From contig NC_017737.1 in the NCBI RefSeq assembly GCF_000259255.1, forward strand, positions 806,001 through 870,000: a stretch of 64,000 nt of DNA. Direction: 5' to 3'. Under the pieces are notes generated by a model, which was not told the DNA's origin, did no database searches, and saw nothing but the letters and a program-made list of their open reading frames with translations. This DNA is from Helicobacter cetorum MIT 00-7128. GTDB taxonomy: Bacteria > Campylobacterota > Campylobacteria > Campylobacterales > Helicobacteraceae. Both the position numbers and the translations under genes were made by a program. Shown one piece after another: positions 28,950-38,494 of this stretch (position 1 is the stretch's first letter; every line of letters begins with the position of its first letter).

Positions 28950-30178
28950 AAAAGTATTTTTATATTCTCTTGGTTCAAAGAGATTTTAATACTAGCTTTA
29001 AGGCTAATGAGTGTGCGTATTTTTAAGGCGATACAATTTCTATGTGTTCTTTCTTTTGACATTTTATAATATATAAAAGATGATAAATTGAACATAATAA
29101 ATAACAACAAATAAATGATATGCAATAAAAATACACACCCATATAAATTAAAAAATATTATTTAATATAAATACATAACAAATACAGCCAACCATTTTAA
29201 CACGACAAGCAGAGTTAATGAGAGTTAGTGGGCGTGATTTTATTGGTGTTTTCGGTTTATCCTAATAAATGTAGAGAGCAAGCTAAGAAATAAGTTATAA
29301 CTAAAATACAACAAAAATGCAAAATAATCCATAAATATATACAACAAATATTATAAAATAATAAAATATGTAATAAATCATTATAAAATAAACCAAGCCA
29401 TAAATAGAGAGCAAGCGATACGCAATAAAATCATAATAACATACATAGAACAATATACATAATAATACATACAACAAAACTAATCTTAAAAAGGCATGCA
29501 TAGAAATAAAGGTTTTTAAAAAGATTGTTAGGAATCTAAGGGGGTGGATTATAGTTTAAAAATCATTTAAAGCAAAAGACACCTAGCCAACAAGCTATAA
29601 CATTAGAAATCATTCTATTAAGTCAACGCATATGAGAGACACTAGCAAGCTTGAGTAAGCCAAGCTTAAGCGCTCTAGGCAATTTAAACGAGTGTTTTTA
29701 AAGGCGAAAATTGACGCTAAAAGATTTCATCTTTCTAGTGTAACTGCTTGTGATTAAACGCATTTTTAAAAAATCAAAGCAAGAGCTTTAAAACTAAAAA
29801 CAAGTCAAACAGCCTTTGAAAAAACACTTGCTTAAAAACTTATATTTGAAAACACTTTTAAAAAAATTTGTTTAAAAATCTTATGTTTAAACACCCTTAA
29901 AAATTAAGGCAAGAGCTGTTAAAAACCCAAAGCGAGTTAGCGATAAAAGATTTCATCTTTCTAATATCATTGCTTGTAATTAAACACACTTTTAAAAGCC
30001 AAGATAAGAACTTTTAAAAAAACTAAAGTAAGATTTTAAAAACCAAAGCAAATCAAACAGCCTTTGAAAAAAATCTTGCTTAAAATCTTATGATTGAACA
30101 CACTTAAGAACCAAAGCAAGAGCTTTTAAAAACCAAATTAAGAGAGCTTTTAAAAAACTCTCTTAAAGAACGCTTACT
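28950..30178. other. 1.2-kb AT-rich spacer with decayed direct repeats
   Basis: No convincing gene. The first half (28950-29520) is low-complexity AT sequence; a hydrophobic minus-strand frame there looks like random AT translation. The second half holds many copies of motifs such as AAGCAAGAGCTTTTAAAAA and CAAACAGCCTTTGAAAAAA. It could be decayed OMP or mobile DNA, but I cannot identify a source. Confidence 0.6.
29714..30092. repeat. Two diverged direct copies of a ~140-bp segment
   Basis: The segments at about 29714-29851 and 29938-30092 share CTAAAAGATTTCATCTTTCTA or a close variant, then GCTTGTGATTAAAC/GCTTGTAATTAAAC, a CAAAGCAA(G) stretch, and TCAAACAGCCTTTGAAAAAA followed by CTTGCTTAAAA. 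Confidence 0.65.
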
Positions 30179-32055
30179 TTAATAAGCAAACACATAATTA
30201 GCAAACACGCTATAGAGTCTTCTGTATTCTAGTTTAGCCCCCATAAAATTATAGTAGTTGGTGTTAATAGTAGGGATTTTAACCCCTAGCTCAAAGCCAT
30301 GTTGATACACATGCGCAATCTTTGCATTCTCTGCTAGATTGAGCCTTAGCCCAAGGTTGAACAAGAATTGGAAATTGGAGGGATTGACATGTGTTTTATA
30401 AGGGGTGGTTGGCCATTAAAGACAGGATGATTCTCTAGTATTGCATAATTATTATTAAGCCAAGAAGTTCCGGCTAGTTGAATGCCCGTAAAGACACCAA
30501 AAGAAAGCTTGCTTTTAGCTCTATTGACTTTTTTATCGTTAATGAAGTTAAAGAGCAAGTCTGTGCCAAACCCATAGGTCAGCACATTTGAGGCAGAATT
30601 AAAAAATCCGCTCTTAATATACGCATAGTTATAGTCAAAGAACCCATAGTATCTCGCACCAAACCATTTTTTCTTCCCAAAAAATTGCTTATAGCCTAGC
30701 ATGACTCCAAAGCCATTCATCGCCCCATTGTTGATACGAGATTTAATCAAGCCAAGATGTCTAAAGGGGTTCGCACTCATCGCATTGATAGCGTTAGTGA
30801 GTGCCATTTGCTTGTTAGCATTGATAGCGTAGGTGTATCCGGGAGAATCGTAGTTGGGTGTTTTGGTGGCGATATCATTGAGGTTGAGCTTGTTATGAGA
30901 TAGGGCTAAGCCTTGAGAGTTAGCGAGATTCAAAAAATGGTTTAATGCGTTTTTATTGTTGTCTAAGTTTAATATATCTACAGCAACTTGTGCATCATGG
31001 GCATTTTGAGCCACATAGTAGTTGATGATGTTTTTTGTAGCGGTTTCATAATTGCTGTAATCATCATTCCATTCAGAGTTTTGGAATGGTATAAATTTTG
31101 CAAGCATAAGAAGTTGGTGTTCTTTCTTGATGGCTTGCGCAAACTCTGCTATGTTTGCTTGCGAAAGGTGGGCTCGGTCTTTTTGTAATGTGTCTGCAAG
31201 GGTGTTGAGCTCTTGACTTATCTCTAAGTATTGCTTAGTATTATCAATCATTGTTTTAAAAGTTTGAAAATCAGAAGTAGTATCTATTAAAACTCTCTCT
31301 TGTTTGGGAACATCATGCCCCCAAGCACTATTGCATGTAGGCCCTTCCCAGACATCATAAGTTATGCAAGCGCTCTGCGAATCGTTATTTGCATCCATTG
31401 TCCAAGCTCCATTGCTAACAATAAGATGCTCTAATGCTTGAACTTGGTCTAACCAAGATGATAGAGATGATAGATATGTAGGAGTAGGAGTAGGAGGGCG
31501 ATGGATGGTAAGATAGGCATGGGCAACTTCATTAGCCATTTTTTGAGATGGAATTTCAGTATTGTCATGGAGATAATATATTTGTTCGTTGAAAGGTGAT
31601 AGTGGCTGATTAGATTCAATCTTGGCTATAGAGACTGAACAATTTCCATTAGTGTTTTTATTGCCAACAATTCCATCCATACAATAAGCATAGCTACCTA
31701 TAATATTGAGAAGGGAGTTAAATCGAGCGTTTTCTACCAAATTCCATATAGAAGATTTGCTTTTGTAATCGCTGTTACTCTCGTTAAAAGATAGAAGGCT
31801 GTCAATAGCCTTTTGAATCACTTCATTGCTAGAGCCATTGGCAACTTGAGTGTTTAAGGCGTTAAAGCGCACTAAAGTGTTTTGTAAATCTAAAAATCTG
31901 TTATTAAGCTTTTGTATCGCACCACTATTTTGAGTGTTTTGCTCCGCCTCGCCAATTTGATACCCCACATTGATAAAAAAGCCATCATCTTCAGCACAGA
32001 GATGTTGCGTAAGGGTTAAAAATAAGCATAAGATTAACACAGAGATATTTTTCAT
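30179..32055 (-). pseudogene. Hop-family outer membrane protein gene with a frameshift
   Basis: The N-terminal part (complement 32055 down to about 30400) has a signal peptide MKNISVLILCLFLTLTQHLC, the Hop start EDDGFFINVGYQIGEAEQN, Cys pairs, and the barrel motifs NGFGVMLGYKQFFG and FGARYYGFFDYNYA. Near 30400 (after VFNGQPPLIK) the frame is lost and a stop follows. In another frame the expected ending continues: HVNPSNFQFLFNLGLRLNLA to YRRLYSVFANYVFAY. One single-base indel near CCAACCACCCC explains both. Restored, it would be about 625 residues. The start (second of two adjacent ATGs) has AAGGAAG upstream. A sequencing error is the alternative. Confidence 0.85.
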
Positions 32056-32402
32056 CATCACTTCCTTTTGCATTTCTTGAAATTTTTCCAAAGTTAAATG
32101 GGGTTAGAAATGGCTTTTTAAAATTTTAAAGATTTATCTATTTAAGTATTAAATAAAAATTTAAATATAAATTAAACAATAAAGTATGTAATAAGATGTA
32201 ATAAAGTTTTTTTATATATCAATTGTGATTATACCATGAATATGCTTTATATTATGATAAATTTTTTAACAACACTTCAAAATCGTTTCAAAAATCAATC
32301 TGAGTTTGTTGGCATCTGTTAGAGCTAATAGTATTAAGCTAATTATAATAATTATTTTTATAATATGGTTATCTAACAATTTGTTAATGAAAGGTTATTA
32401 TA
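32056..32402. other. Divergent promoter region between the Hop and fecA-like genes
   Basis: A 347-base AT-rich spacer. It holds an extended -10 for the Hop gene on the minus strand (TGgTATAAT, complement 32228-32236) and the fecA-like promoter on the plus strand. The Hop leader would be ~170 bases and includes A/T runs. Confidence 0.5.
32341..32364 (+). promoter_or_regulatory. fecA-like promoter with a Fur-box-like operator
   Basis: TATAAT at 32359-32364 is overlapped by AATTATAATAATTATTTTTA, similar to the H. pylori Fur consensus TAATAATnATTATTA. Iron-dependent repression is plausible; NikR control cannot be excluded. Confidence 0.5.
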
Positions 32403-34772
32403 ATGTATTTATCTATGAGAAAAAAAGCTCCTTTTTTGATACCTTTAGGAATGGTTTCTATCATTACTCCTGCAATTCAAGCAAAAGTCAAACACCATGT
32501 TTTACAAAAAGTTACAGCAACTGAGCAAAAATATAGTAGCGTAGCGCCTAATTCATGGCAAAGCGAGGAGGTGCGTAATTCCACAAGCTCTCGCACCGTA
32601 ATTTCTAATAAGCAACTTAAAAAAACCGGTAATTTAAATATTGAGAGTGCTTTGCAAAATGTGCCGGGACTTCAAATTAGAGATGCTACAGGAACAGGAG
32701 TGTTACCTAAAATCTCAGTAAGAGGTTTTGGTGGGGGAGGTAACGGGCATAGCAATACGGGCATGATTTTAGTTAATGGAATCCCTATTTATGGTGCGCC
32801 GTATTCTAATATTGAACTAGCTATCTTTCCTGTAACCTTTCAATCAGTGGATAGAATTGATGTGATTAAAGGCGGCACAAGCGTTCAATATGGGCCTAAC
32901 ACTTTTGGGGGTGTGATAAATATCATTACTAAAGAAATTCCAAAAGAGTGGGAAAATCAAGCAGCTGAGCGCATTACTTTTTGGGGGCGCTCTTCTAATG
33001 GAGGTTTTGTTGATCCTAGTGAAAAGGGTAAGCCCTTAGCCCAAACTTTAGGCAATCAAATGCTTTATAACACTTATGTAAGAACTGCAGGAATGCTAGG
33101 CAAGCATGTAGGAATTAGCGCACAAGCTAATTGGATTAATGGGCAAGGCTTTAGGCAAAATAGCCCTACAGGGGTGCAAAACTACATGCTTGATGCGATT
33201 TATAAAATCAATCATAGCAATTCTATAAAAGCCTATTACCAATATTATAAATACAACTCTTATCATCCGGGAACTTTGAGCGCACAAGATTATGAGGAAA
33301 ATCGTTTTACAAATAATAGGCCTGATAATCAAGATGGAGGGCGAGCTAAACGATTTGGGGTTGTGTATCAAAATTATTTTGGCGACTTAGATAAGATAGG
33401 GGGAGATTTTAACTTTACTTATTATACGCATGATATGTCAAGAGATTTTGGCTTTTCTAACCAATATAAAAGCGTGTATATGAAAAGTCAAAATCAAGTT
33501 TTACCTTTTAAGGGTATAGGCACTACACCAAATAACACAAATAATCCAAATTGTGGTGCATATTCTTATAGCGATACCAATAGTCCTTGTTGGGAATATT
33601 ATGACAATATACGGCGCTTTGTAGTGAATGCGTTTGAGCCAAAACTTAATCTAGTGGTCAATACCAACAAGGTTAAGCAAACTTTTAAAGTGGGCATGCG
33701 CTTTATGACGGAGGATTTATATCGCCGTTCCACTACAAGAAAAAACCCTAGCGAGCCTAGTGGAGGCTTTGATAAGGGAAATTCAGTTAATAACTTCAAT
33801 AATTATACTTCGGTGTATCTTAGCGATGAAATCAATATCAATAACGGCATGCTTACGATTACTCCCGGAATAAGATATACCTTTTTAAACTATAAGAAAA
33901 AAGATGTTGCCCCTTTTAAAACCAATCAAGTGCCTAAAACGATTAAAGAGCATTATAACCAATGGAATCCTGCTGTTAATGTTGGATACAGACCCCTTAA
34001 AGAACTTTTATTTTATTTCAATTATCAAAGAAGTTATATTCCACCACAATATAGCAATGTAGGAGGATTTGTAGGCACAAGCACGGATTATTTTCAAATC
34101 TTTAATGTTATGGAGGGGGGTGCTCGCTACTATCTTAATGACAAAGCGAGTTTTAATGCCAATTATTTTGTGATTTTTGCGAACCATTATTTTACGGGGC
34201 GCTATGGGGATAATAAAGAACCGGTTAATGCAAGAAGTCAAGGTGTGGAACTAGAGCTATATTATAATCCTATTAGGGGGTTAAGTTTCCATGCGGCTTA
34301 TACTTATATTGACGCTAATATCACAAGCCACACTATGGTAACCAATCCTGCTGACCCTAAGGGAGCTAAAAAGGATATTTTTGGTAAAAAACTGCCTTTT
34401 GTAAGCCCTCATCAATTCGTTTTAGACGCAAGCTATACTTATGGCAAGACAACTATTGGTTTAAGTAGCTTTTTTTATAGCCGAGCTTATACTGATGTGT
34501 TAAATACAAGAGATTATATTCAATACGCACCTACCATTAAAAACGGGGCTATTACCACTAGAACTGCTGGTATGATGCCATGGTATTGGGTATGGAACTT
34601 ACAAATTTCTAGCACTTTATGGGAATATAAGCGCCAAAGCATTCAAGCAAGCTTGCAAATCAATAATATTTTTAACATGAAGTATTGGTTTGGAGGGGTT
34701 GGAACTAGCCCTAATGGTAAAGAGGCGGCACCCCCTAGAAGTATCACAGCGTATTTAAGCTATAACTTTTAA
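32403..34772 (+). CDS. TonB-dependent receptor, FecA-like (second copy)
   Basis: A 789-residue outer-membrane receptor: signal peptide ending near TPAIQA, plug motifs NIESALQNVPGLQIRDATG, RGFGGGGNGHSN and DRIDVIKGGTSVQYGPNTFG, and a barrel ending AYLSYNF. It is paralogous to the 6.9-kb gene with longer extracellular loops, including one with two Cys (NNPNCGAYSYSDTNSPCWEY). Position after acpS matches HP0807 (fecA2), so this is probably the orthologue and the 6.9-kb gene is the extra copy. The A/T-rich operator suggests Fur control. Confidence 0.92.
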   Translation: MYLSMRKKAPFLIPLGMVSIITPAIQAKVKHHVLQKVTATEQKYSSVAPNSWQSEEVRNSTSSRTVISNKQLKKTGNLNIESALQNVPGLQIRDATGTGVLPKISVRGFGGGGNGHSNTGMILVNGIPIYGAPYSNIELAIFPVTFQSVDRIDVIKGGTSVQYGPNTFGGVINIITKEIPKEWENQAAERITFWGRSSNGGFVDPSEKGKPLAQTLGNQMLYNTYVRTAGMLGKHVGISAQANWINGQGFRQNSPTGVQNYMLDAIYKINHSNSIKAYYQYYKYNSYHPGTLSAQDYEENRFTNNRPDNQDGGRAKRFGVVYQNYFGDLDKIGGDFNFTYYTHDMSRDFGFSNQYKSVYMKSQNQVLPFKGIGTTPNNTNNPNCGAYSYSDTNSPCWEYYDNIRRFVVNAFEPKLNLVVNTNKVKQTFKVGMRFMTEDLYRRSTTRKNPSEPSGGFDKGNSVNNFNNYTSVYLSDEININNGMLTITPGIRYTFLNYKKKDVAPFKTNQVPKTIKEHYNQWNPAVNVGYRPLKELLFYFNYQRSYIPPQYSNVGGFVGTSTDYFQIFNVMEGGARYYLNDKASFNANYFVIFANHYFTGRYGDNKEPVNARSQGVELELYYNPIRGLSFHAAYTYIDANITSHTMVTNPADPKGAKKDIFGKKLPFVSPHQFVLDASYTYGKTTIGLSSFFYSRAYTDVLNTRDYIQYAPTIKNGAITTRTAGMMPWYWVWNLQISSTLWEYKRQSIQASLQINNIFNMKYWFGGVGTSPNGKEAAPPRSITAYLSYNF

Positions 34773-34808
34773 AATTATTAATTTGATACGCATTTTTTTA
34801 AAAAAGCC

Positions 34809-34862
34809 ATGATAAGTTTGACTAGAAAGTTTCAAATCTCTTTCTAGTTATAGGCGCTTATC
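34809..34862 (+). other. Nested two-stem inverted repeat after the fecA-like gene
   Basis: An outer stem TGATAAG/CTTATCA (34809-34815, 34856-34862) encloses a 9-bp inner stem ACTAGAAAG/CTTTCTAGT (34820-34828, 34839-34847). It may act as a terminator, but there is no T-run after it. Confidence 0.55.
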
Positions 34863-34950
34863 ATAAAGAAATTAAGCAAAAATAAGCCATAATAAACTAC
34901 CAATTTGATAAAAAATTTTTTAAAATAGATTTTCTGCAAAAGGATATAAG

Positions 34951-35718
34951 ATACAGCGAAGAAAGTGGACACAAGAAGAATTTTTGGTCGTGTTTAATTT
35001 GTATTTAAAGCTACCTTTTGGAAAAATGGATGCTAGAAACTCTCAAGTAATAGAAATCGCTAAGCTTATCAATCGCACCCCATCTGCTGTTGCTATGAGG
35101 TTATGCAATTTTGCTTCTGTTGACCCTTATCATCAGCAAAGGGGCATACAAGGCTTAGAGGGTGGTAAAAAACAATGTGAGCCTATTTTTGAAAGATTTA
35201 TCAATGACAGAGAAAATCTTATGTATGAGAGCGAGAAGATTTTAGCAAATCTTAAGAACGAAAGCTTACTTGATAATAATGAGTTAGAAACCAAAGAGAG
35301 CGATTTTTCATCTACTATGAGAGAAAGTCTTATTAAAACACGAGTTAATCAAAATTTATTTAGAAAAATCGTTTTAGCTAATTATGGGGGAAAATGTGCT
35401 ATCTCAAACATAACTATCCCCAATTTGCTTGTTGCTAGTCATATAGTTCCATGGGCAACAGATGAAAAGAATAGGCTAAATCCAGCAAATGGGATTTGCT
35501 TAAACGCTCTTTATGATAGGGCTTATGATAATGGGTTGCTTAGTATTGATTTGAATTATAAGGTTATCTTATCTTCACAGCTAAAAGGCGAATGCCAACA
35601 AGAGTATTTTAAAATCTACTTTGCCAATATTGAAAATAAGAAAATCAATTTGCCTGAAAAATTTTTACCCAATAAGACATTTTTAGATTATCATCTAAAT
35701 CATTGTTTTAAACATTAA
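34951..35718 (+). pseudogene. HNH endonuclease gene whose start codon appears to be ATA
   Basis: The frame encodes a restriction-type HNH nuclease. An N-terminal DNA-binding region (RRKWTQEEFLVVFNLYLKLP and NRTPSAVAMRLCNFASVDP) is followed by a C-terminal HNH domain with ASHIVPWATDEKNRLNPANG and LNALYDRAYDNG. The open frame and family similarity run upstream to an ATA at 34951 that follows AAGGATATAAG, exactly where ATG is expected. The only standard start, TTG 34984, lies inside the conserved region and has no Shine-Dalgarno site. The coding part is otherwise intact, so this may be a recent loss, a weakly expressed gene, or a TTG-initiated shorter product. Confidence 0.7.
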
Positions 35719-35842
35719 GCATAAATTTTATAGAAAATAAATCTTAAAATATTAAGTTATAAAAATCAAAAACCCCTAACCCTTAAAATAAGAATAAGCT
35801 AAAAGGGGCCGTATTTTAAAAATAAGTCCACAAACCAACAAC

Positions 35843-35866
35843 CCCCACAAAAGAAAAATAGGGGGT
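35843..35866 (-). terminator. Terminator after ttcA
   Basis: CCCCC/GGGGG stem around a T-rich loop, reading on the minus strand CCCCCTATTTTTCTTTTGTGGGGG, eight bases beyond the ttcA stop. Confidence 0.45.
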
Positions 35867-35873
35867 AGGGAAG

Positions 35874-36635
35874 TTAAGCGTCTAAATACTTAGAATCACT
35901 AAAGCTACTTGCTTGAACATTATTAAACGCATTTTCTAGGCTATCAAAGAAATGGGGGTGCAAATTTTGCATGTCTTTTAAGAAATTTTTGGTGGCTAAT
36001 CGTGCGATGGGGGGCTTATCTGAAGTGGGTTGTTTAGCTGGGCAATTACAATCAGGGGCTACAGGAATATTTTGAGAAGTAACAAAATGAATGCTTGCAG
36101 CCTCTCTAACCTTAATTAAAGGGCGAATCACTAATAAGCCATTTTCAGCCCTATAAATAGGGGGCATACTTCTTAAAGTGCCATTATAAGTAAAATTCAT
36201 AAAAAAGCTCTCCACAGCATCATCTAAATGATGAGCGATAGCGACTTTATTGTAGCCCTCCTCTAAAGCCTTAGAATACAAAGCCCCCCTTCTTAAGCGA
36301 GAGCAAAACGAGCAAAACGAGCTTTTTTCACGGCGTTTTTCATTGATAGTAGAGGCAATTTGAGTGTAAATAATCTCATGGGGAATGCCTTGTTCTTCGC
36401 ATAATTTGCTCAACCATTTTAAATCTTCGCCCAAACCATAATGAATAGTAACGGCTTTAAAATCAAATTTAAAAGGGGCGTGGCGTTGCATTCTAGCTAA
36501 AATGCAAGCAAGCATGATAGAATCCTTGCCCCCACTTAATCCTAACAAGACCTTATCGCCCTCTTCTATAAGCTTGTAAGTGGCGTTAGTCTTACCTACG
36601 ATATGCAAGACTTTTTTAGAAATTTCATAGCGCAT
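35874..36635 (-). CDS. ttcA: tRNA 2-thiocytidine(32) synthetase-like ATPase
   Basis: A 253-residue PP-loop ATPase. The loop SGGKDS is at residues 34-39. The CSFC pair (Cys108/Cys111) and a later Cys in CNCPAK fit the three ligands of the TtcA [4Fe-4S] cluster. The family thiolates C32 of tRNA. It follows the MFS gene on the same strand with a 15-base gap, as HP1182/HP1181 do. Confidence 0.88.
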   Translation of the reverse strand: MRYEISKKVLHIVGKTNATYKLIEEGDKVLLGLSGGKDSIMLACILARMQRHAPFKFDFKAVTIHYGLGEDLKWLSKLCEEQGIPHEIIYTQIASTINEKRREKSSFCSFCSRLRRGALYSKALEEGYNKVAIAHHLDDAVESFFMNFTYNGTLRSMPPIYRAENGLLVIRPLIKVREAASIHFVTSQNIPVAPDCNCPAKQPTSDKPPIARLATKNFLKDMQNLHPHFFDSLENAFNNVQASSFSDSKYLDA

Positions 36636-36650
36636 GATTTTCCTTAAACA

Positions 36651-37985
36651 TCATTTTCTAAAATCTTGAGCGAGATGAATGATTTCTTCTTCGCTAATTT
36701 GATTAGAATTATATTTTACAATGATGATTTCTTCAGCCACATTTACATACCATTCAATGATTTTATCTTCTATTGTTTCAAACTTATCCTCATTATAAGC
36801 ATCTAAAGGGAAATAAACATTCTTTTGCATAGCTGGATTATGCAATGATAAAAAAAGCAATAATAGCCACATAATACCTAAGGCTACAACAATTAAACTC
36901 GTATTAGCAATGCCTAAATGATGATAACTTAGGCCACCCATAATCCCTCCAACAAAGCTCCCCAAATATCCATAAGTTGTGAATTGCCCCAATACTTTGC
37001 CCTTTTCATTTGCTCTAGCAAATTTAGAGGCTAGAGATTGCATGATAGGCTCTAAGGTAGCAAAGCCGGTAAAAAAGAGCATAACCCCTATAATAAAAAG
37101 CCATAAATGCTTGCCTAAAAAACTAGAATCTGCCAAGAATAGACATAAATAACTTAATATAAAAAATAGCACTCCAGAGAGCATGACACCTTTGGGTCTG
37201 TTGTATTTTTCAGCAATAATGCTTGCTGGCCCCATGCTTAAGATTCCAAATAAGGCTCCTGGCACATACACCCAAATTAAAAAACTCTCATGTTTATTAA
37301 ACTCATTCACTAAGGCTAAGGGAATTAGCACAAAAATAAGCGTCATAAACATTTTTTCAAAAAAGGAGCTTAAGTGTAAGAGGTATAAGGCTTTAGAATT
37401 AGGGGTTTGATTTTTTTGAGTCTTAATTTTGTAAGTAATTTTAGGGGTTTCTTTAACCCTTAAGAGAGTTAAAAGGCTCAAAAGAGCTAAAATCGCTGTG
37501 AGTAAAAAGAGCCATTTAGCATCGCCAAAGAACGCTACCACGCCCGGTCCTATAGCCATGCTAATTGTAAAGCTCATAAAGATAAACGCCCCCATAAATG
37601 CCATAGCTTTGGTGCGCTCTTCTTCTCTAACTAAATCCGCAACCATTGCACTCACCACGCCTCCTAAAGCCCCCATGCCTTGGATTAAGCGTCCAATAAC
37701 AAGTGTGGTAATATCACTTGCTTGAAAGCATATTAATGAGCCAGCCAAAAACACTAGCAAACAGATAATAACAACAACTTTACGCCCTATTTTATCGCTC
37801 AATATACCTATAGGGGTTTGGAATAGAATTTGTGTGAGATACGCCCCACCTACAGCTAAACCTATTAATAAGGGATTGCTTGCATGGAAACTATCCGCAT
37901 ACAAGCTAATCACAGGTAAAACAATAAAAAGCCCTAAAAACCGCAATGATGACACTAACGCCAATGGAAAAATATTCTTAAACAT
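36651..37985 (-). CDS. MFS transporter, multidrug-efflux type
   Basis: A 444-residue inner-membrane protein with 12 predicted spans: the DHA-type loop GILSDKIGRKVV after TM2, and GRLIQGMGALGGVVSAMVAD in TM4-TM5. A C-terminal cytosolic tail of ~55 residues (AYNEDKFETIEDKIIEWYVN) follows the last helix. It corresponds to HP1181. The substrate is not known from sequence. Confidence 0.9.
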   Translation of the reverse strand: MFKNIFPLALVSSLRFLGLFIVLPVISLYADSFHASNPLLIGLAVGGAYLTQILFQTPIGILSDKIGRKVVVIICLLVFLAGSLICFQASDITTLVIGRLIQGMGALGGVVSAMVADLVREEERTKAMAFMGAFIFMSFTISMAIGPGVVAFFGDAKWLFLLTAILALLSLLTLLRVKETPKITYKIKTQKNQTPNSKALYLLHLSSFFEKMFMTLIFVLIPLALVNEFNKHESFLIWVYVPGALFGILSMGPASIIAEKYNRPKGVMLSGVLFFILSYLCLFLADSSFLGKHLWLFIIGVMLFFTGFATLEPIMQSLASKFARANEKGKVLGQFTTYGYLGSFVGGIMGGLSYHHLGIANTSLIVVALGIMWLLLLFLSLHNPAMQKNVYFPLDAYNEDKFETIEDKIIEWYVNVAEEIIIVKYNSNQISEEEIIHLAQDFRK

Positions 37986-38221
37986 TAGCGTATTCTACAA
38001 AAAAAACTTGAATTTTTATCATTAATTTAAAAAAATAGGATTGGCAATTTTAAAAACTTAGGCTTGTTTTATTTTTTAATGAACTATATCAATATTGATT
38101 CATTAAAACTTTATATCCATAACTATTTAATGTATAGAGCTTAATTAAGATTGAAAGAAAACAACTGAGATGATAAAAAGACAGAAAAATAAATTTAATA
38201 AAATCTTAAGAAACATTTTTG

Positions 38222-38227
38222 TATAAT
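38222..38227 (+). promoter_or_regulatory. -10 box of the tRNA gene
   Basis: GTATAATC, 20 bases before the mature tRNA 5' end. Confidence 0.6.
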
Positions 38228-38246
38228 CAAACTCTTTATTATTGTT

Positions 38247-38324
38247 GTCAAGGTAGCTCAGCTGGTTTAGAGCGCTGGTCTCATAAGCCGGAGGTCGGGG
38301 GTTCAAGTCCCCCTCTTGACACCA
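38247..38324 (+). tRNA. tRNA with CAT anticodon (tRNA-Met)
   Basis: Acceptor GTCAAGG/TCTTGAC, D arm GCTCAGCTGGTTTAGAGC, anticodon loop CTCATAA (CAT), variable region, T arm GGGGGTTCAAGTCCCCC, discriminator A and an encoded CCA. CAT may be elongator Met or Ile2 (lysidine-modified). The G-C first pair excludes the usual initiator mismatch. Confidence 0.95.
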
Positions 38325-38449
38325 TTTCCCTTTGTAACTCTTTTTCAAATTTTTTTATTTTTTATCCTAATGAATAGTGTTTTATGAATAAAAATTTTTA
38401 TTTTAAGTTACAATAACAGAAATCTCTTTTTTCATTTTTAGGGTAATAT

Positions 38450-38494
38450 ATGCATCTTTTATGGCATTTTTTAAGCGCTAATGATGTTTATTAG
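38450..38494 (+). CDS. Possible leader peptide overlapping the nupC start
   Basis: ATG at 38450 with AGGG seven bases upstream opens MHLLWHFLSANDVY, which stops 14 bases inside nupC. nupC itself lacks a clear Shine-Dalgarno site before ATG 38481, so translation could be coupled to this short frame. It may also be chance. Confidence 0.3.
   Translation: MHLLWHFLSANDVY

Noticed and set aside
29301..29501. 66-residue very hydrophobic minus-strand frame
   Set aside because: Made of Tyr/Ile/Phe/Leu from AT-rich low-complexity DNA, with no ribosome site; looks like random translation.
32306..32524. 72-residue plus-strand frame before the fecA-like gene
   Set aside because: Overlaps the promoter and the start of the receptor gene in another frame; no ribosome site.
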